A DNA stretch of 64,000 bases from Acidobacteriaceae bacterium (GCA_028283655.1 JAPWKE010000003.1:2108001-2172000), one strand, 5' to 3'. Shown: positions 1-8,662, numbered from the stretch's first letter. The notes: generated by a model from the sequence alone, not told the origin. Translations and numbers: made by a program.

Positions 1-219
1 GACGAACTCGCGGTGCTCGCCATAGAGCTGCTGCCCATGCTCATCGCGCCAGAAGCCGAAGAGGCTGGCCGACGTAGCGGTGTAGCCGCCAAAGTGCTCC
101 ACCAGGAACGCGTGGACGCTGCGCTCCAGCGACTCGCCGCTGCGGGCGGGCTGCATCAGCTTCAGCGACGGAAGCAAAAAGCGAACGTTCTTGCCAAGCG
201 GTTTCTCGTGATACGGCAT
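1..219 (-). CDS. hypothetical protein, 3' part cut by window edge
   Basis: An open frame of 73 codons runs from an ATG at 219 down to the window edge without a stop, so the C-terminus is missing. The peptide begins MPYHEKPLGKNVRF and ends ...GEHREFV. An AGGA sequence 6-7 nt before the ATG is a plausible ribosome binding site. The protein is soluble-looking, with no signal peptide or membrane segment in the visible part. I do not recognise the family. It is divergent from the DMT exporter, with about 110 nt between them that would hold both promoters. The plus-strand frame over the same bases looks like a shadow. Confidence 0.6.
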   Translation of the reverse strand, partial: MPYHEKPLGKNVRFLLPSLKLMQPARSGESLERSVHAFLVEHFGGYTATSASLFGFWRDEHGQQLYGEHREFV

Positions 220-328
220 AACGGTCCTGTCTGGTTCAGGGATGGGCAACGCGGCTTGCTTCGAGTGTAGCTGCCAGGCATGTCGCTGCAAGCCTCCACA
301 GACCCGCGTGCGAAGCTGGAGGGGCACC

Positions 329-1255
329 ATGTTGAACCGCACTCAAAATCGTCCGCTGGGTTTCGCCGCCTGCGCGCTGGCCAGCATGTTCTGGGGCTGC
401 GGCTTCTTCTTCGGCAAAATTGCCCTGCATGAGATGAACGTCGGGGCGATGGTGCTCTTCCGCTGGACCTTCGCCTGCATCGCCCTGCTGCCCATCCTCC
501 TCACGCACAAACCCAGCTTCACGAAGCGCGAGTGGGGCGAACTTGCCATTGCGTGGAGCTTCGGCGTCCCGCTGCAATTCCTGCTGCAGTTCAAAGGCCT
601 TTCCCTCACCTCCGTCTCCCACGCCTCGCTCATGGTCGGCACCATGCCCGTGATCCTCGCCGTCGGCGCAACTCTCTTCCTGCGCGAACGCCTGCAGCTT
701 GCGGGCTGGATTTCCATCGCCTTTTCGACCGCGGGCGCGGCCCTCATCGTCATGGGCAAAAGCGTTGCCGGGCGCGGCGACGCCCCCACACTGCGCGGCG
801 ACCTCTACGTTGTCGCCTCGCTAGCGATCGCACTCGTCTGGGTACTCGGCAACAAGAAGCTGATGGCCAAACACTCGGCCCTGATGGTAACCGCGTGGGG
901 CGCACTGCTCGGCACGGCGATTCTCGCCGTACTGACGCCGATGCTCTACGGCCTGCCCTCGCTGCACGTCAGCGGCAAGGCCTGGGCGGCCTCTGCTGCG
1001 GCTGGATTTCTCTGCACCGCAGCCAGCACCGCGCTCTGGAACTGGGGCCTGACGCAGGTCCCCGCCTCGCAGGCCGGCGTGCTCCTCAACATGGAACCAC
1101 TCATCGGCTCCCTGCTCGGCGTCCTCGTTCTGGGCGAGCAGCTCGGCACGGCAGCCTACCTCGGCGGAGCCATGATCGTCGTCGCCGCCATCACGCTCAC
1201 CGTAGTGTCTTCGCGCTCCGCAGCAGCCGAAACTTTTCTGGTGGAGATGCAGTAG
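329..1255 (+). CDS. DMT-superfamily (EamA) transporter
   Basis: A 308-residue integral membrane protein built from two EamA repeats with about ten hydrophobic helices. The first helix carries the typical small/aromatic pattern ([19 protein letters not shown]), and the second repeat ends with [17 protein letters not shown]. Such proteins usually export amino acids or other metabolites across the inner membrane; the substrate cannot be read from sequence. The ATG at 329 is preferred over the upstream in-frame ATG at 242 because it follows a GGAGGGG ribosome binding site and places the first helix near the N-terminus. The extra 29 upstream residues are Cys/Arg-rich and unlike a transporter. Confidence 0.88.
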   Translation: MLNRTQNRPLGFAACALASMFWGCGFFFGKIALHEMNVGAMVLFRWTFACIALLPILLTHKPSFTKREWGELAIAWSFGVPLQFLLQFKGLSLTSVSHASLMVGTMPVILAVGATLFLRERLQLAGWISIAFSTAGAALIVMGKSVAGRGDAPTLRGDLYVVASLAIALVWVLGNKKLMAKHSALMVTAWGALLGTAILAVLTPMLYGLPSLHVSGKAWAASAAAGFLCTAASTALWNWGLTQVPASQAGVLLNMEPLIGSLLGVLVLGEQLGTAAYLGGAMIVVAAITLTVVSSRSAAAETFLVEMQ

Positions 1256-1311
1256 CGACTGCTATGCTGCTCGCGTCGTCCATCTGCGACGGCCACAGAA
1301 AGAAGGTACCT

Positions 1312-1608
1312 ATGCTTCGTAAGACCTCGATCGTTCTTGCAGGCCTGTTGATGATGGTCAGTGGCATCAGCGCCCAGGACAAAGCGGCTCCCGCGCAAAA
1401 GAACGCCCAGCCCGCCCAGTTGAAGCCGCAAGCCAAACAGGCTCCCGGCGCAGGCCCGGACAAGGTCTGGATCAACACCTCGTCAAAGGTCTACCACTGC
1501 CCCGGCGCCACCTACTACGGCAAGACAAAAGAAGGTAAGTACGTCACCGAAGCCGAAGCGAAGAAAGAGGGTGCCAAACCCGCGCACGGCCAGGTCTGCT
1601 TCAAATAA
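1312..1608 (+). CDS. small secreted protein with Ada-like Cys/Tyr motif
   Basis: A 98-residue protein with a Sec signal peptide (residues 1-21, cleavage near ISAQD), then a Lys/Ala/Gln/Pro-rich linker, then a compact C-terminal module containing [14 protein letters not shown], a YYGKTKEG turn and a final HGQVCFK. The spacing of the two Cys and the surrounding Tyr/His resembles the small Ada-type metal-binding-like fold seen at the ends of some nucleases and competence proteins; that link is inference. The gene starts 56 nt after the DMT exporter and may be co-transcribed with it. A much longer ORF in this frame runs upstream through the exporter gene and is not credible. Confidence 0.72.
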   Translation: MLRKTSIVLAGLLMMVSGISAQDKAAPAQKNAQPAQLKPQAKQAPGAGPDKVWINTSSKVYHCPGATYYGKTKEGKYVTEAEAKKEGAKPAHGQVCFK

Positions 1609-1641
1609 CTCCTCCGCCAGCAATATGATGGCCGAGCCAGC

Positions 1642-1745
1642 GAGACATTAGACCAGCAGACATTAGACAGCGAGACATTAGACAGTAAAGAGGCCTCACA
1701 ACCAGCCGTCTCTACTGTCTAATGTCTCTCTTCTGTCTAATGTCT
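1642..1745. repeat. tandem 15-bp repeats with inverted copies between convergent genes
   Basis: Three near-identical 15-bp units carrying AGACATTAGAC start at 1642, 1657 and 1672. Two inverted copies (CTGTCTAATGTCT) lie at 1716-1728 and 1733-1745. GAGACATTAGACAGTA (1672-1687) pairs perfectly with 1713-1728, and 1658-1670 pairs with 1733-1745, so the region can form a nested stem of about 29 bp. It lies between the small secreted protein and threonine synthase, which converge. It may serve as a bidirectional transcription stop, but it lacks a clean T-tract and its AT-rich units differ from the other terminators in the window. Confidence 0.75.
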
Positions 1746-1749
1746 TCTT

Positions 1750-3006
1750 CTACACCGGCGTAATAATCCCACCCACCGGCAACGACTTTGGCAGCAACCC
1801 GGGCCGTCTCAGCTTCATCGCCGCAGCCATCGTGTCGACATACTTCAGCCCTGCCCCGGTGTTGAAGAGCACCACCTTATCGCTTGCCTTCAACTCACCC
1901 GACGCCAGCAGCTTGTCGTACGCCGCCGTCGCCGCCGCTCCTTCAGGCGAGAGAAACAATCCCTCGTTCCTCGCCCAGTCCCCCACCGACGCAAGAATCT
2001 CTTCGTCCGTGCTCGCCACCACCGAGCCGCCGCTCTTGCGCACAATGTCCAAAATGATCGCGTCGCCATACGGCTTCGGCACGCGCAGCCCGGCAGCAAC
2101 AGTGTCGGCGTTCTGGAAGAACTCGCTCTCCGCCTTCCCGGCCTCATAAGCCGTCGCAATCGGCGCACAGCCCGCGGCCTGCAGCGCATACATCTTCGGC
2201 CGCTTGCCCGTCACCCAACCCAGCGCTTCCATCTCTTCAAACGCCTTCCACATGCCGATAAGCCCGACGCCGCCACCAGTCGGATAGAACACCGCCTCCG
2301 GATACTCCCAGCCGCACTGCTCCACCAGCTCATAGCCCATCGTCTTCTTGCCTTCGACGCGAAACGGCTCCTTCAACGTCGAGATGTCGAACCAGATCTC
2401 TTCCGGCGCAACTCCCGCCTCGCGCTGCGCCTTGATCGCTTCTCCAACCATGCGCGCGCAGTCAGAGATCAGCCCATCCACCAGCGTGACCTCCGCGCCA
2501 TAGAGCACGCCCTCCAGGTGGTTCGCCAGCGGCACATCCTGCGGCATGTAGAGATGCGCCTTGATGCCCGCCGCCGCCGCGTAAGCCCCCAGCGCAGACG
2601 CCGCGTTGCCAGCGCTCGGTACCGCAAGATGCCGCAGCCCATAGTGCTTCGCCATCGTCACAGCCAGCCCCAGCCCCCGCGCCTTGAACGTGCCCGTTGG
2701 GTTCGCACCCTCTTCCTTCACCAGCAGCCCAGGGAAGCGTTTGCTCTGCAGCATCGGCGTCCAGCCTTCGCCCAGCGTCACCGGCGCAACGTCGGGCAGC
2801 ACATCGCGATAACGCCACATCCCCAGCGAGTGCGAGGCCTCCGCTGCATAGCGAGCGACGTTCTCGCGCTTCGCCGTACGGCGAAGCTGTTCCAGGTCGT
2901 AGCGAACAGACAACATTCCCGCGTCCAGCGGGCAAAGCGTCTGCGGTGTGTCGGCGGAAAGCTGGTGGCCGCAGCGCGAGCATTCGAGAAAAGCAATCTT
3001 TGGCAT
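1750..3006 (-). CDS. thrC: threonine synthase
   Basis: A 418-residue fold-type II PLP enzyme converting O-phosphohomoserine to threonine and phosphate in the cytoplasm. An N-terminal zinc-ribbon-like stretch (Cys9, Cys12, Cys25) precedes the catalytic domain, as in the shorter archaeal/Gram-positive-type threonine synthases. The PLP lysine is Lys108 in NPTGTFKARG. The phosphate-binding loop is seen as PSAGNAAS, and a Gly-rich FYPTGGGVGLIG segment follows. Length fits the family. No hom or thrB is visible nearby, but asd and lysC, which feed the same pathway, lie about 8 kb downstream on the other strand. Homology to cysteate synthase or other threonine-synthase-like enzymes cannot be fully excluded. 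Confidence 0.9.
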   Translation of the reverse strand: MPKIAFLECSRCGHQLSADTPQTLCPLDAGMLSVRYDLEQLRRTAKRENVARYAAEASHSLGMWRYRDVLPDVAPVTLGEGWTPMLQSKRFPGLLVKEEGANPTGTFKARGLGLAVTMAKHYGLRHLAVPSAGNAASALGAYAAAAGIKAHLYMPQDVPLANHLEGVLYGAEVTLVDGLISDCARMVGEAIKAQREAGVAPEEIWFDISTLKEPFRVEGKKTMGYELVEQCGWEYPEAVFYPTGGGVGLIGMWKAFEEMEALGWVTGKRPKMYALQAAGCAPIATAYEAGKAESEFFQNADTVAAGLRVPKPYGDAIILDIVRKSGGSVVASTDEEILASVGDWARNEGLFLSPEGAAATAAYDKLLASGELKASDKVVLFNTGAGLKYVDTMAAAMKLRRPGLLPKSLPVGGIITPV

Positions 3007-3066
3007 AGCAACAATAGGCTATCGCGACAACGAGCCTGGAAGTTAGCATGGAGCCAAGGAGTTCCT

Positions 3067-3240
3067 ATGGCGATCACTCATCGGTTTGGCGCACCCAGCC
3101 CGGAAACCCCGGAGGAGCTTGAGAAGCTTCTGCAGGAAGCCGAAACAAGCGGAGAGCCAATCGAGATGACGCAGCAGGAATGGGATCGCCTGCGCGATGA
3201 GGTCCGTCATGAAGCCGAGAAGCGCCGGAAAGCTTCTTGA
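3067..3240 (+). CDS. putative antitoxin of ParDE-like pair
   Basis: A short, highly charged 57-residue protein (MAITHRFGAPSPETPEELEK..., ending EKRRKAS) starting at an ATG preceded by AAGGAG. It sits directly upstream of a ParE/RelE-fold toxin, and the last bases of its stop codon overlap the toxin's TTG start. This is the usual arrangement of type II toxin-antitoxin genes and gives translational coupling. I do not recognise a specific antitoxin family. The role is inferred mainly from position, size and acidic/basic composition. A longer in-frame ORF upstream overlaps thrC antisense and is rejected. Confidence 0.7.
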   Translation: MAITHRFGAPSPETPEELEKLLQEAETSGEPIEMTQQEWDRLRDEVRHEAEKRRKAS

Positions 3241-3530
3241 TCCGCTATCAGCCGCAATCCATTCAAGACGTGCGATCTGTGGCTTCCTACTTCGAGGAAG
3301 CAGCAGGGCTAAACCTTAGCAATCGCTTCGTCGATGCCTTCCAGCAGACATGCAGCTTCCTGGAACACTCCCCGGGAATCGGAAGCCCCTTGAGCCGAAG
3401 CACCTACCGCCGTTTCCGCGTCGATGGCTTCGAACGATACCTGATTTATTACCGCGAGATCGAATCAGGGGTTCTCATCGTCAGGGTTCTGCATGGGATG
3501 CGTCATTTACCCTCAATCTTGGCAGAATAA
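3237..3530 (+). CDS. ParE/RelE-superfamily toxin
   Basis: A 97-residue protein of the ParE/RelE fold: an N-terminal MIRYQPQSIQDVRSVASYFEE helix segment, the conserved LEHSPGIGSPL loop, then a beta-rich part with FERYLIYYREIESGVLIVRVLHGMRH, the signature end of this superfamily. Such proteins poison DNA gyrase (ParE) or cleave mRNA on ribosomes (RelE); the sequence favours ParE but does not decide it. It starts with TTG, overlapping the stop of the antitoxin by three bases, so its translation probably depends on the upstream gene. The pair lies between housekeeping genes with no other mobile signature. Confidence 0.85.
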   Translation: MIRYQPQSIQDVRSVASYFEEAAGLNLSNRFVDAFQQTCSFLEHSPGIGSPLSRSTYRRFRVDGFERYLIYYREIESGVLIVRVLHGMRHLPSILAE

Positions 3531-3531
3531 C

Positions 3532-4467
3532 GTGAATAGAAAGCCCCAACTGATCGCCGTCGACATGGACGGCACCCTGCTCGGCTCTGACGGCAAAGTA
3601 AGCACCGGCAACATGGCAGCCCTGCGTGCGGCGCACGCCGCACGCGTCGAAGTCGTCGTTGCGACCGGCCGACGGCATTCGTTTGCCATGCAGGCCCTGC
3701 GTGCCTGCAATCTACCCGGCAAAAACGCCCTCATCAGTTCGAACGGCACCGTCATTCGCACTGTGGATGCAGCGTTGATTCATCGCAGCCACATGTCCGC
3801 CGAGGCCGCCAGGTGGCTCGTGCAACATAGCAACGAGTTCCGCTCCTCGATGGTCTTCACCTTCGACTGCGTTGGCACAAACGGTGACGACCAGCAGGGT
3901 GCGCTCGTCGCGGAGCATGGCCACGATCTTGATGGCAACATCGGTCGCTGGATGGAGGCGAATCGGGCCTACTTCGCAAACGTCAACCGCCTGGAAGACG
4001 CGTTCGACGGCAACGTCGGCGACCCGATTCAGGCGATGCTGTGCGGCACCCCCGAGCGGATGGACGAGGCGCTGAAGCACCTCCTCCAAAGCAAGCGGGT
4101 CGTGCTCTGGGAAGGCGAACAGAACGCCCCGGAGGCGGAAATCGTGCTGCACCGCACCGAGTACCGCGAGAAAAACCTCATCATCGTCGACATCCTCCCC
4201 GCTGGCTGCTCCAAGGCCTCCGCGCTGGAGAAGCTCGTAGCCCTGCGTGGCCTCTCCATGGCCGACGTCCTCGCCATCGGAGACAACTGGAACGACGTGC
4301 CCATGCTCGAAGCCGCAGGCCAGGCCATCGTCATGTCCAACGCGCCGGAAACCCTGCTAAAGATGGCAAACGACCGGGGCTGGAGCCTCGCTCCGACCAA
4401 CGACGAAGACGGCGTGGCGTGGGCCATCGAGCAGGCCCTGGCTGCAGAGCCCGCGCTGACCCGCTAA
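3532..4467 (+). CDS. Cof-type HAD-IIB phosphatase
   Basis: A 311-residue haloacid-dehalogenase-superfamily hydrolase. Motif I is VDMDGTLLG with nucleophile Asp11 and acid/base Asp13, motif II is the Thr in VVATGRR, and motif IV is AIGDNWNDVPMLEAAG near the C-terminus. A cap domain of Cof type lies between. Members dephosphorylate sugar phosphates, FMN or other small phosphoesters; the substrate is unknown here. The GTG at 3532, immediately after the ParE stop, is chosen because the upstream in-frame ATG at 3493 would overlap the toxin gene by 38 nt and add residues absent from the family. Confidence 0.88.
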   Translation: MNRKPQLIAVDMDGTLLGSDGKVSTGNMAALRAAHAARVEVVVATGRRHSFAMQALRACNLPGKNALISSNGTVIRTVDAALIHRSHMSAEAARWLVQHSNEFRSSMVFTFDCVGTNGDDQQGALVAEHGHDLDGNIGRWMEANRAYFANVNRLEDAFDGNVGDPIQAMLCGTPERMDEALKHLLQSKRVVLWEGEQNAPEAEIVLHRTEYREKNLIIVDILPAGCSKASALEKLVALRGLSMADVLAIGDNWNDVPMLEAAGQAIVMSNAPETLLKMANDRGWSLAPTNDEDGVAWAIEQALAAEPALTR

Positions 4468-4515
4468 GCAGGAATTTCAACCTAACGAAACAGCCGTTTT
4501 GGTAGTCTTACAACA

Positions 4516-5217
4516 GTGACTCCCCTGTTCCGGATGCGGTGTGTAGTGACGCTGTTGGCCTGTGCCGCGGCTCTGCCTGCGTGCGCGATGGAACGCGTCA
4601 ACCTTCGAACCGGTTTCAGCTATGACTGCACACGGCATGAGTCGCTGCAGAATGGCAACGTCCGGCTCTATATCGACGCGAACGCCAACAACTACGTCGA
4701 CCTTTCAGCCGCACAGATCGAGAGCGTCGACATCCTGCCCGACCCTCCGCCGGTCGTCGTTGTCATCGTTCCCAAACCGTCAGCCGCAACAACGGGCGAA
4801 CCGGATGTAAAGGCTCTGCTTTCAGACGCCGGCTCGAAGCACAACATCGACGTCGATCTGCTGGCAAGCGTCGTTCGCGCCGAAAGCGGCGGTCGGCAGC
4901 GCGCGGTTTCGCGCACCGGGGCGCAGGGCCTGATGCAACTGATGCCCGGCACCGCCCATCAGTTGGGCGTGAACGATGCCTTCAACGCCGACCAGAACAT
5001 TCATGGCGGCACGGCGTACCTCGACGCCCTGCTGACGCGCTACCACGACAACGTCGTGCTGGCTCTGGCCGCGTATAACGCCGGTCCGGCAGCCGTGGAC
5101 AAGTACCACGGCGTTCCGCCGTACCGCGAAACCCGCCAGTACGTCGTGCGGGTCGTCAACGAGTTCAAGCGACGCAAAGCGGCAGAAGCTCGCACGGTAA
5201 AACTGGCTCAACGCTAA
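4516..5217 (+). CDS. lytic transglycosylase, SLT domain
   Basis: A 233-residue exported murein hydrolase. The N-terminus (residues 1-24) is a Sec signal peptide ending near PACAM. A Val/Pro-rich linker (about 75-90) leads to an SLT domain with the catalytic Glu123 in VRAESGG, followed by GLMQLMPGTA and the AAYNAGP motif. It cleaves peptidoglycan between MurNAc and GlcNAc, producing anhydro-MurNAc ends. The GTG start has no Shine-Dalgarno, but a TAGTCT hexamer sits 7 nt upstream, consistent with a leaderless message. It is followed after 24 nt by the YbhN-like membrane protein gene. Confidence 0.9.
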   Translation: MTPLFRMRCVVTLLACAAALPACAMERVNLRTGFSYDCTRHESLQNGNVRLYIDANANNYVDLSAAQIESVDILPDPPPVVVVIVPKPSAATTGEPDVKALLSDAGSKHNIDVDLLASVVRAESGGRQRAVSRTGAQGLMQLMPGTAHQLGVNDAFNADQNIHGGTAYLDALLTRYHDNVVLALAAYNAGPAAVDKYHGVPPYRETRQYVVRVVNEFKRRKAAEARTVKLAQR

Positions 5218-5241
5218 CGCGTACCGTAGGATGTTCCCGAG

Positions 5242-6312
5242 GTGAGCGTGCACAAACTGCGGAATATCCTGATCGGGCTGCTGCTTGCAGCCCTGCTAGT
5301 GGGCCTTTGGTGGGCGCATACTCATGTTCCGTTTGACTGGGGCAATCTGCGGACGCAGATGCGCTCGGTAAACTGGTTGCTCATCGCGGCCGGCGCTGCA
5401 ATGATTCACCTCTCCTTACTGCTTCGGGCGTGGCGTTGGCGCACGCTGCTGGGCCGCGAAGCCAATGGAGCCAGCGGCGCAAAGCTCGTGGGCCCACAGT
5501 TCGTCGGCTTCACCACGGTAGCGCTCTTCGGCCGTGTCGCCGATCTCGCCCGCCCCTATATGATCGCCCGCAAGACCGATACCCCCGTTGGCACGCAGCT
5601 TGCGGTTTACTCGCTCGAACGGGCGTTCGACCTTGCCGCAGCCGCCATCCTCTTCTCCACGACGCTGATCTTCGTACCGAAGGACATGCCGCACCACCAT
5701 GAGTTCGTCCGGGCCGGGCTCGCCGCGATGACGTTGACGCTGGTGATCGTGGTCTTCGCCCTTCTGGTGCGCTTCTCCGGTGGCGCGCTCGCGTCCATGG
5801 CCCGGGGAGTCTTTCGCGTCGTCTCGCAGGAGTTTGCCAACGGCGTCGCCGAAAAAATTCTGGACTTCCGCCAGGGCATGACCACCGTAAACTCCTGGGG
5901 CCAGATGCTCGGCTGCCTCCTGTGGTCGCTCGCCGTCTGGGGTCTGATCGCCGCAGCCTACTGCGTTACCGCCCGATCCTTTGCCCTGACGCCGGAGCTG
6001 TCCCACTTCACCGTCTCGATGACAATGCTCCTGCTGGCAACCAGCATGGGCGCCTCCCTGCTCCAACTGCCGGTCGTCGGCTGGTTCACCCAGATCGCCG
6101 CCCTTGCGCTGGCCCTGCACGCCTTCTTCGCCGTCCCGGTAGAGGTCGCCTCCGCCGCTGGCGCTCTGCTGCTGCTGGTGACCACGCTATGCATCGTCCC
6201 GGCAGGCCTGGTGGCCGCAAAGCTGGAGGGCGTAAGCCTGAAGGCGGTGGCAAAGACCAGCGAAGCGGCTGAGAGTTCCGTTCTGGACGGCAGCAGCGAA
6301 CCGCAACCCTAA
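5242..6312 (+). CDS. YbhN/LPG-synthase-TM family membrane protein
   Basis: A 356-residue polytopic membrane protein of the UPF0104/lysylphosphatidylglycerol-synthase transmembrane (flippase-like) family. It has about eight helices, including residues 5-25 and the conserved LLLRAWRWRTLLG turn, and a GRVADLARPYMIARK segment that matches the family's Gly/Arg-Pro signature. A polar Ser/Glu tail closes the protein. No catalytic domain is attached, so it is not a full aminoacyl-PG synthase; related proteins are suspected lipid-linked substrate flippases or regulators. The GTG start overlaps a weak GAGG sequence, and a TAGGAT hexamer lies 9 nt upstream. Confidence 0.82.
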   Translation: MSVHKLRNILIGLLLAALLVGLWWAHTHVPFDWGNLRTQMRSVNWLLIAAGAAMIHLSLLLRAWRWRTLLGREANGASGAKLVGPQFVGFTTVALFGRVADLARPYMIARKTDTPVGTQLAVYSLERAFDLAAAAILFSTTLIFVPKDMPHHHEFVRAGLAAMTLTLVIVVFALLVRFSGGALASMARGVFRVVSQEFANGVAEKILDFRQGMTTVNSWGQMLGCLLWSLAVWGLIAAAYCVTARSFALTPELSHFTVSMTMLLLATSMGASLLQLPVVGWFTQIAALALALHAFFAVPVEVASAAGALLLLVTTLCIVPAGLVAAKLEGVSLKAVAKTSEAAESSVLDGSSEPQP

Positions 6313-6334
6313 GCGATTTCCGGCAAAAAAGAAG

Positions 6335-6373
6335 AACCTCCGCACCCTGCTGAAAATGGCAGCTGCGGAGGTT
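6335..6373. terminator. bidirectional terminator hairpin
   Basis: AACCTCCGCA (6335-6344) pairs with TGCGGAGGTT (6364-6373); a smaller GCTG/CAGC stem sits within the loop. A run of T follows on the plus strand and a run of A precedes, so it can stop transcription of both the YbhN-like gene and the convergent VWA gene. Confidence 0.85.
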
Positions 6374-6415
6374 TTTGAGTGTGTTCGTAAAACGTTTCAA
6401 AACATCGTTCGGAGG

Positions 6416-7960
6416 TTATTTCAGCACGATATCGTCGGTGCCCATTTTGCCATTTCGGGCATCCCGGACCACGAAGCGAACACGGCGAGCATTCGACGGA
6501 ACGGTCACGGGCAGCTTGAACGTGACGCCTCCGTTCACGCGAGAAGCGGTCAACTCCCGCGCAACATGCCCCAAAAGCTTGCCTTTTCCGTCATACCAGC
6601 CTGCGGCCACGGTGTCCTCGGTGCTCTGATTCCCCTCTGCCGTGGGGTCAGACCACGCAATCCCCTGCTCTGACACGGCGATGCTGTACGTTCCATCGCC
6701 GTCCTTCGTCGCATGAATCTCAAGCCCGTTGTACGAGATGGTGGAGGTCAAAGCAGAGCTTAGATCGAGCTGCAGATTGGCACGCGCCTGCTTGGCGTCC
6801 ATCGTCTTGTCCATCAACGGATTCAGGTCCGGCGCGGAGTTCGCGTAGTACCCCGAGCGTGTGACGGCACGAAGGTCAGGGTCTTTCATGACGATGTGAA
6901 CGGTGCGATAGTCCGTCTTCGCATCCACCAGAACCGAAGGGGTGTAGGAGAGTGTGTAGTAGTCGCGCCCTTTGTTTATGCCCTCTCCGATGATGTTGTC
7001 GATGTCGTTGCGGCCGGTGAAAGCGGTGCCGCCGGTGGAAGGAGCGAGGCTGGAAAAGCTGATACCGCCCGAGCCGAAGGGGTCACTGCCGTATTCGTCG
7101 GTGACGTTCAGATCATCCGGGCTTTCGACGTCGACCGTTGCGGAAGAACCCGGAGCAGGGTTGATGGAGTACATGGTGATGCGTGCCGCGAGCAGGCGCG
7201 AGGTGACGCGCCGTATCGCGGCTTCGAGCGTTGCCGTGGTCTGGTCGTCAAGGCCAACAAGGTTGGCGGTGGGGAAACCGGTCCCGACCCAGATGAGGTT
7301 CTTGCGGCCCGGCGTGCCGGTGGAGGCTTCGCAGATCTGCTGAAGCGCGGCAAGCACCTGCGCCATGCGCTCTACCGCTGCGGGGCCGCCACGCTGGTTC
7401 GCCTTATACGGGAACTCCGGCATGTGCTTCTTGACGATCTGGATAAGAGCATCGCGGTCCTGCGTGTAGTCGTGAAGCTGCGAGAACCGGGAGTTTGTCG
7501 CAACCAGCAGAACCGTGGGCTGAGGCAGGACAGCGGGTTGGCGCTGCAGATACTTCACCAGCATCTGCCGGGAGTAGCTCATGTCTTCAAAGCGGGAATT
7601 CAACTCGTCGAGCACCAGAACCGTGACGGGAGCGTCGCCGATCTTGCGCAGATCTGCAGCAGAGTTGACGATGGGCTTGTCCGCGGCGGGCATACGGTGC
7701 TCGTCCGGGGTTTCGAAGTGGCGGATGCGCTGCTCGACTCCGTTGTCTTTGATGACGAAGTCGTCCTTGGTCAGCTTGCGATCGACGAGGTTGCCCTTCT
7801 TGTCCGTCACGACGACGTCGAGCACGACAAGTTGTGTGGTGACGTGGAGAGTGGAGCTGTCCGACGAGGTCGAGGGCTGCTGGGCAGCAAGGCCGACCGA
7901 CGTAAACGTCGCGGCAAGAAGAGACATAGCGGTAAGAAGGCGCAACGGGCGGAACGGCAT
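6416..7960 (-). CDS. secreted VWA-domain protein (acidobacterial VWFA-related family)
   Basis: A 514-residue exported protein. A Sec signal peptide covers residues 1-26 (cleavage near GLAAQQ). A beta-rich segment follows (TTQLVVLDVVVTDKKGNLV...DDFVIKDNGVEQ), which is the hallmark of the 'VWFA-related' family abundant in Acidobacteria. The von Willebrand A-like domain starts near VTVLVLDELNSRF, in which the usual MIDAS DxSxS reads DELNS, a degenerate metal site. A C-terminal beta domain is predicted. The function is unknown; such proteins probably mediate extracellular protein-protein contacts. It is transcribed alone, divergent from nrdR. Confidence 0.85.
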   Translation of the reverse strand: MPFRPLRLLTAMSLLAATFTSVGLAAQQPSTSSDSSTLHVTTQLVVLDVVVTDKKGNLVDRKLTKDDFVIKDNGVEQRIRHFETPDEHRMPAADKPIVNSAADLRKIGDAPVTVLVLDELNSRFEDMSYSRQMLVKYLQRQPAVLPQPTVLLVATNSRFSQLHDYTQDRDALIQIVKKHMPEFPYKANQRGGPAAVERMAQVLAALQQICEASTGTPGRKNLIWVGTGFPTANLVGLDDQTTATLEAAIRRVTSRLLAARITMYSINPAPGSSATVDVESPDDLNVTDEYGSDPFGSGGISFSSLAPSTGGTAFTGRNDIDNIIGEGINKGRDYYTLSYTPSVLVDAKTDYRTVHIVMKDPDLRAVTRSGYYANSAPDLNPLMDKTMDAKQARANLQLDLSSALTSTISYNGLEIHATKDGDGTYSIAVSEQGIAWSDPTAEGNQSTEDTVAAGWYDGKGKLLGHVARELTASRVNGGVTFKLPVTVPSNARRVRFVVRDARNGKMGTDDIVLK

Positions 7961-8093
7961 CTGCTGAGAACCTCAACGCAAGCGATAGGAAGGGCGCGTA
8001 CCAGTCTAGACGCAATCGTGCAGGGTTTTGTTGCGATCGATCTTCGAACCTCTCAAGCCAGCACTGGATACCGGAAGGTACAATCGATTCGCT

Positions 8094-8591
8094 ATGAAAT
8101 GTCCGTACTGCGGGTTCACCCAGGACAAGGTGATCGACTCGCGAGAGAGCAAAGAAGCCGATTCGATCCGCCGCCGGCGGGAGTGCGAGCGTTGCAATAA
8201 ACGCTTCACGACGTATGAGCGTTTGGACGAAATTCCCTACATGGTGGTCAAAAAAGACGGTCGCCGTGAGCGGTTTGACCGTCAGAAGGTCCTGCAGGGC
8301 CTGCTGCACTCCTGCCAGAAGCGCAAGGTGAGCGTGACGCAGATGCAGGAGATTGTGGACGCCGTGGAGTCGTTTGTCGTGGACTCGCCGGAGCGCGAGC
8401 GGTCGACCTCGGCCGTGGGTGAGTTGATCATGGCCCGGTTGAAGGACATGGACACGGTCGCTTACATTCGCTTCGCGAGCGTCTATCGCGACTTCAAGGA
8501 TGTGAACGAGTTCAAGGAAGAGCTCGAAGGTCTGCTGCGCGGTGGTAGCCGCCAGGACGCTGGAAAATTGAAGCGTCCGGGGCTGCGGTAG
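8094..8591 (+). CDS. nrdR: transcriptional repressor NrdR
   Basis: A 165-residue regulator of ribonucleotide reductase genes. The N-terminal zinc ribbon has Cys3, Cys6, Cys31 and Cys34 (MKCPYCGF ... CERCNKRFTT), followed by an ATP-cone domain (VVKKDGRRERFDRQKV ... YIRFASVYRDF) that senses ATP/dATP. The ATG at 8094 is chosen because the zinc ribbon starts at residue 3 in this family; the in-frame ORF extends upstream but without family similarity. A TACAAT hexamer lies 9 nt before the ATG and there is no Shine-Dalgarno. No nrd genes or obvious NrdR boxes were noticed in the window. Confidence 0.96.
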   Translation: MKCPYCGFTQDKVIDSRESKEADSIRRRRECERCNKRFTTYERLDEIPYMVVKKDGRRERFDRQKVLQGLLHSCQKRKVSVTQMQEIVDAVESFVVDSPERERSTSAVGELIMARLKDMDTVAYIRFASVYRDFKDVNEFKEELEGLLRGGSRQDAGKLKRPGLR

Positions 8592-8662
8592 CGCGGGCAA
8601 AAGGATTTCAGCAATACAAGCAGTACAAACGACTTCAGCAACACAAACGATGAGGAGAGACG

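Noticed and set aside
1642-1745. Inverted repeats as insertion-sequence ends
   Set aside because: No transposase, no target duplication, and the copies are too close together to flank a mobile element.
6896-8200. 434-codon plus-strand ORF opposite the VWA gene
   Set aside because: Overlaps both the VWA gene and nrdR; no recognisable sequence.
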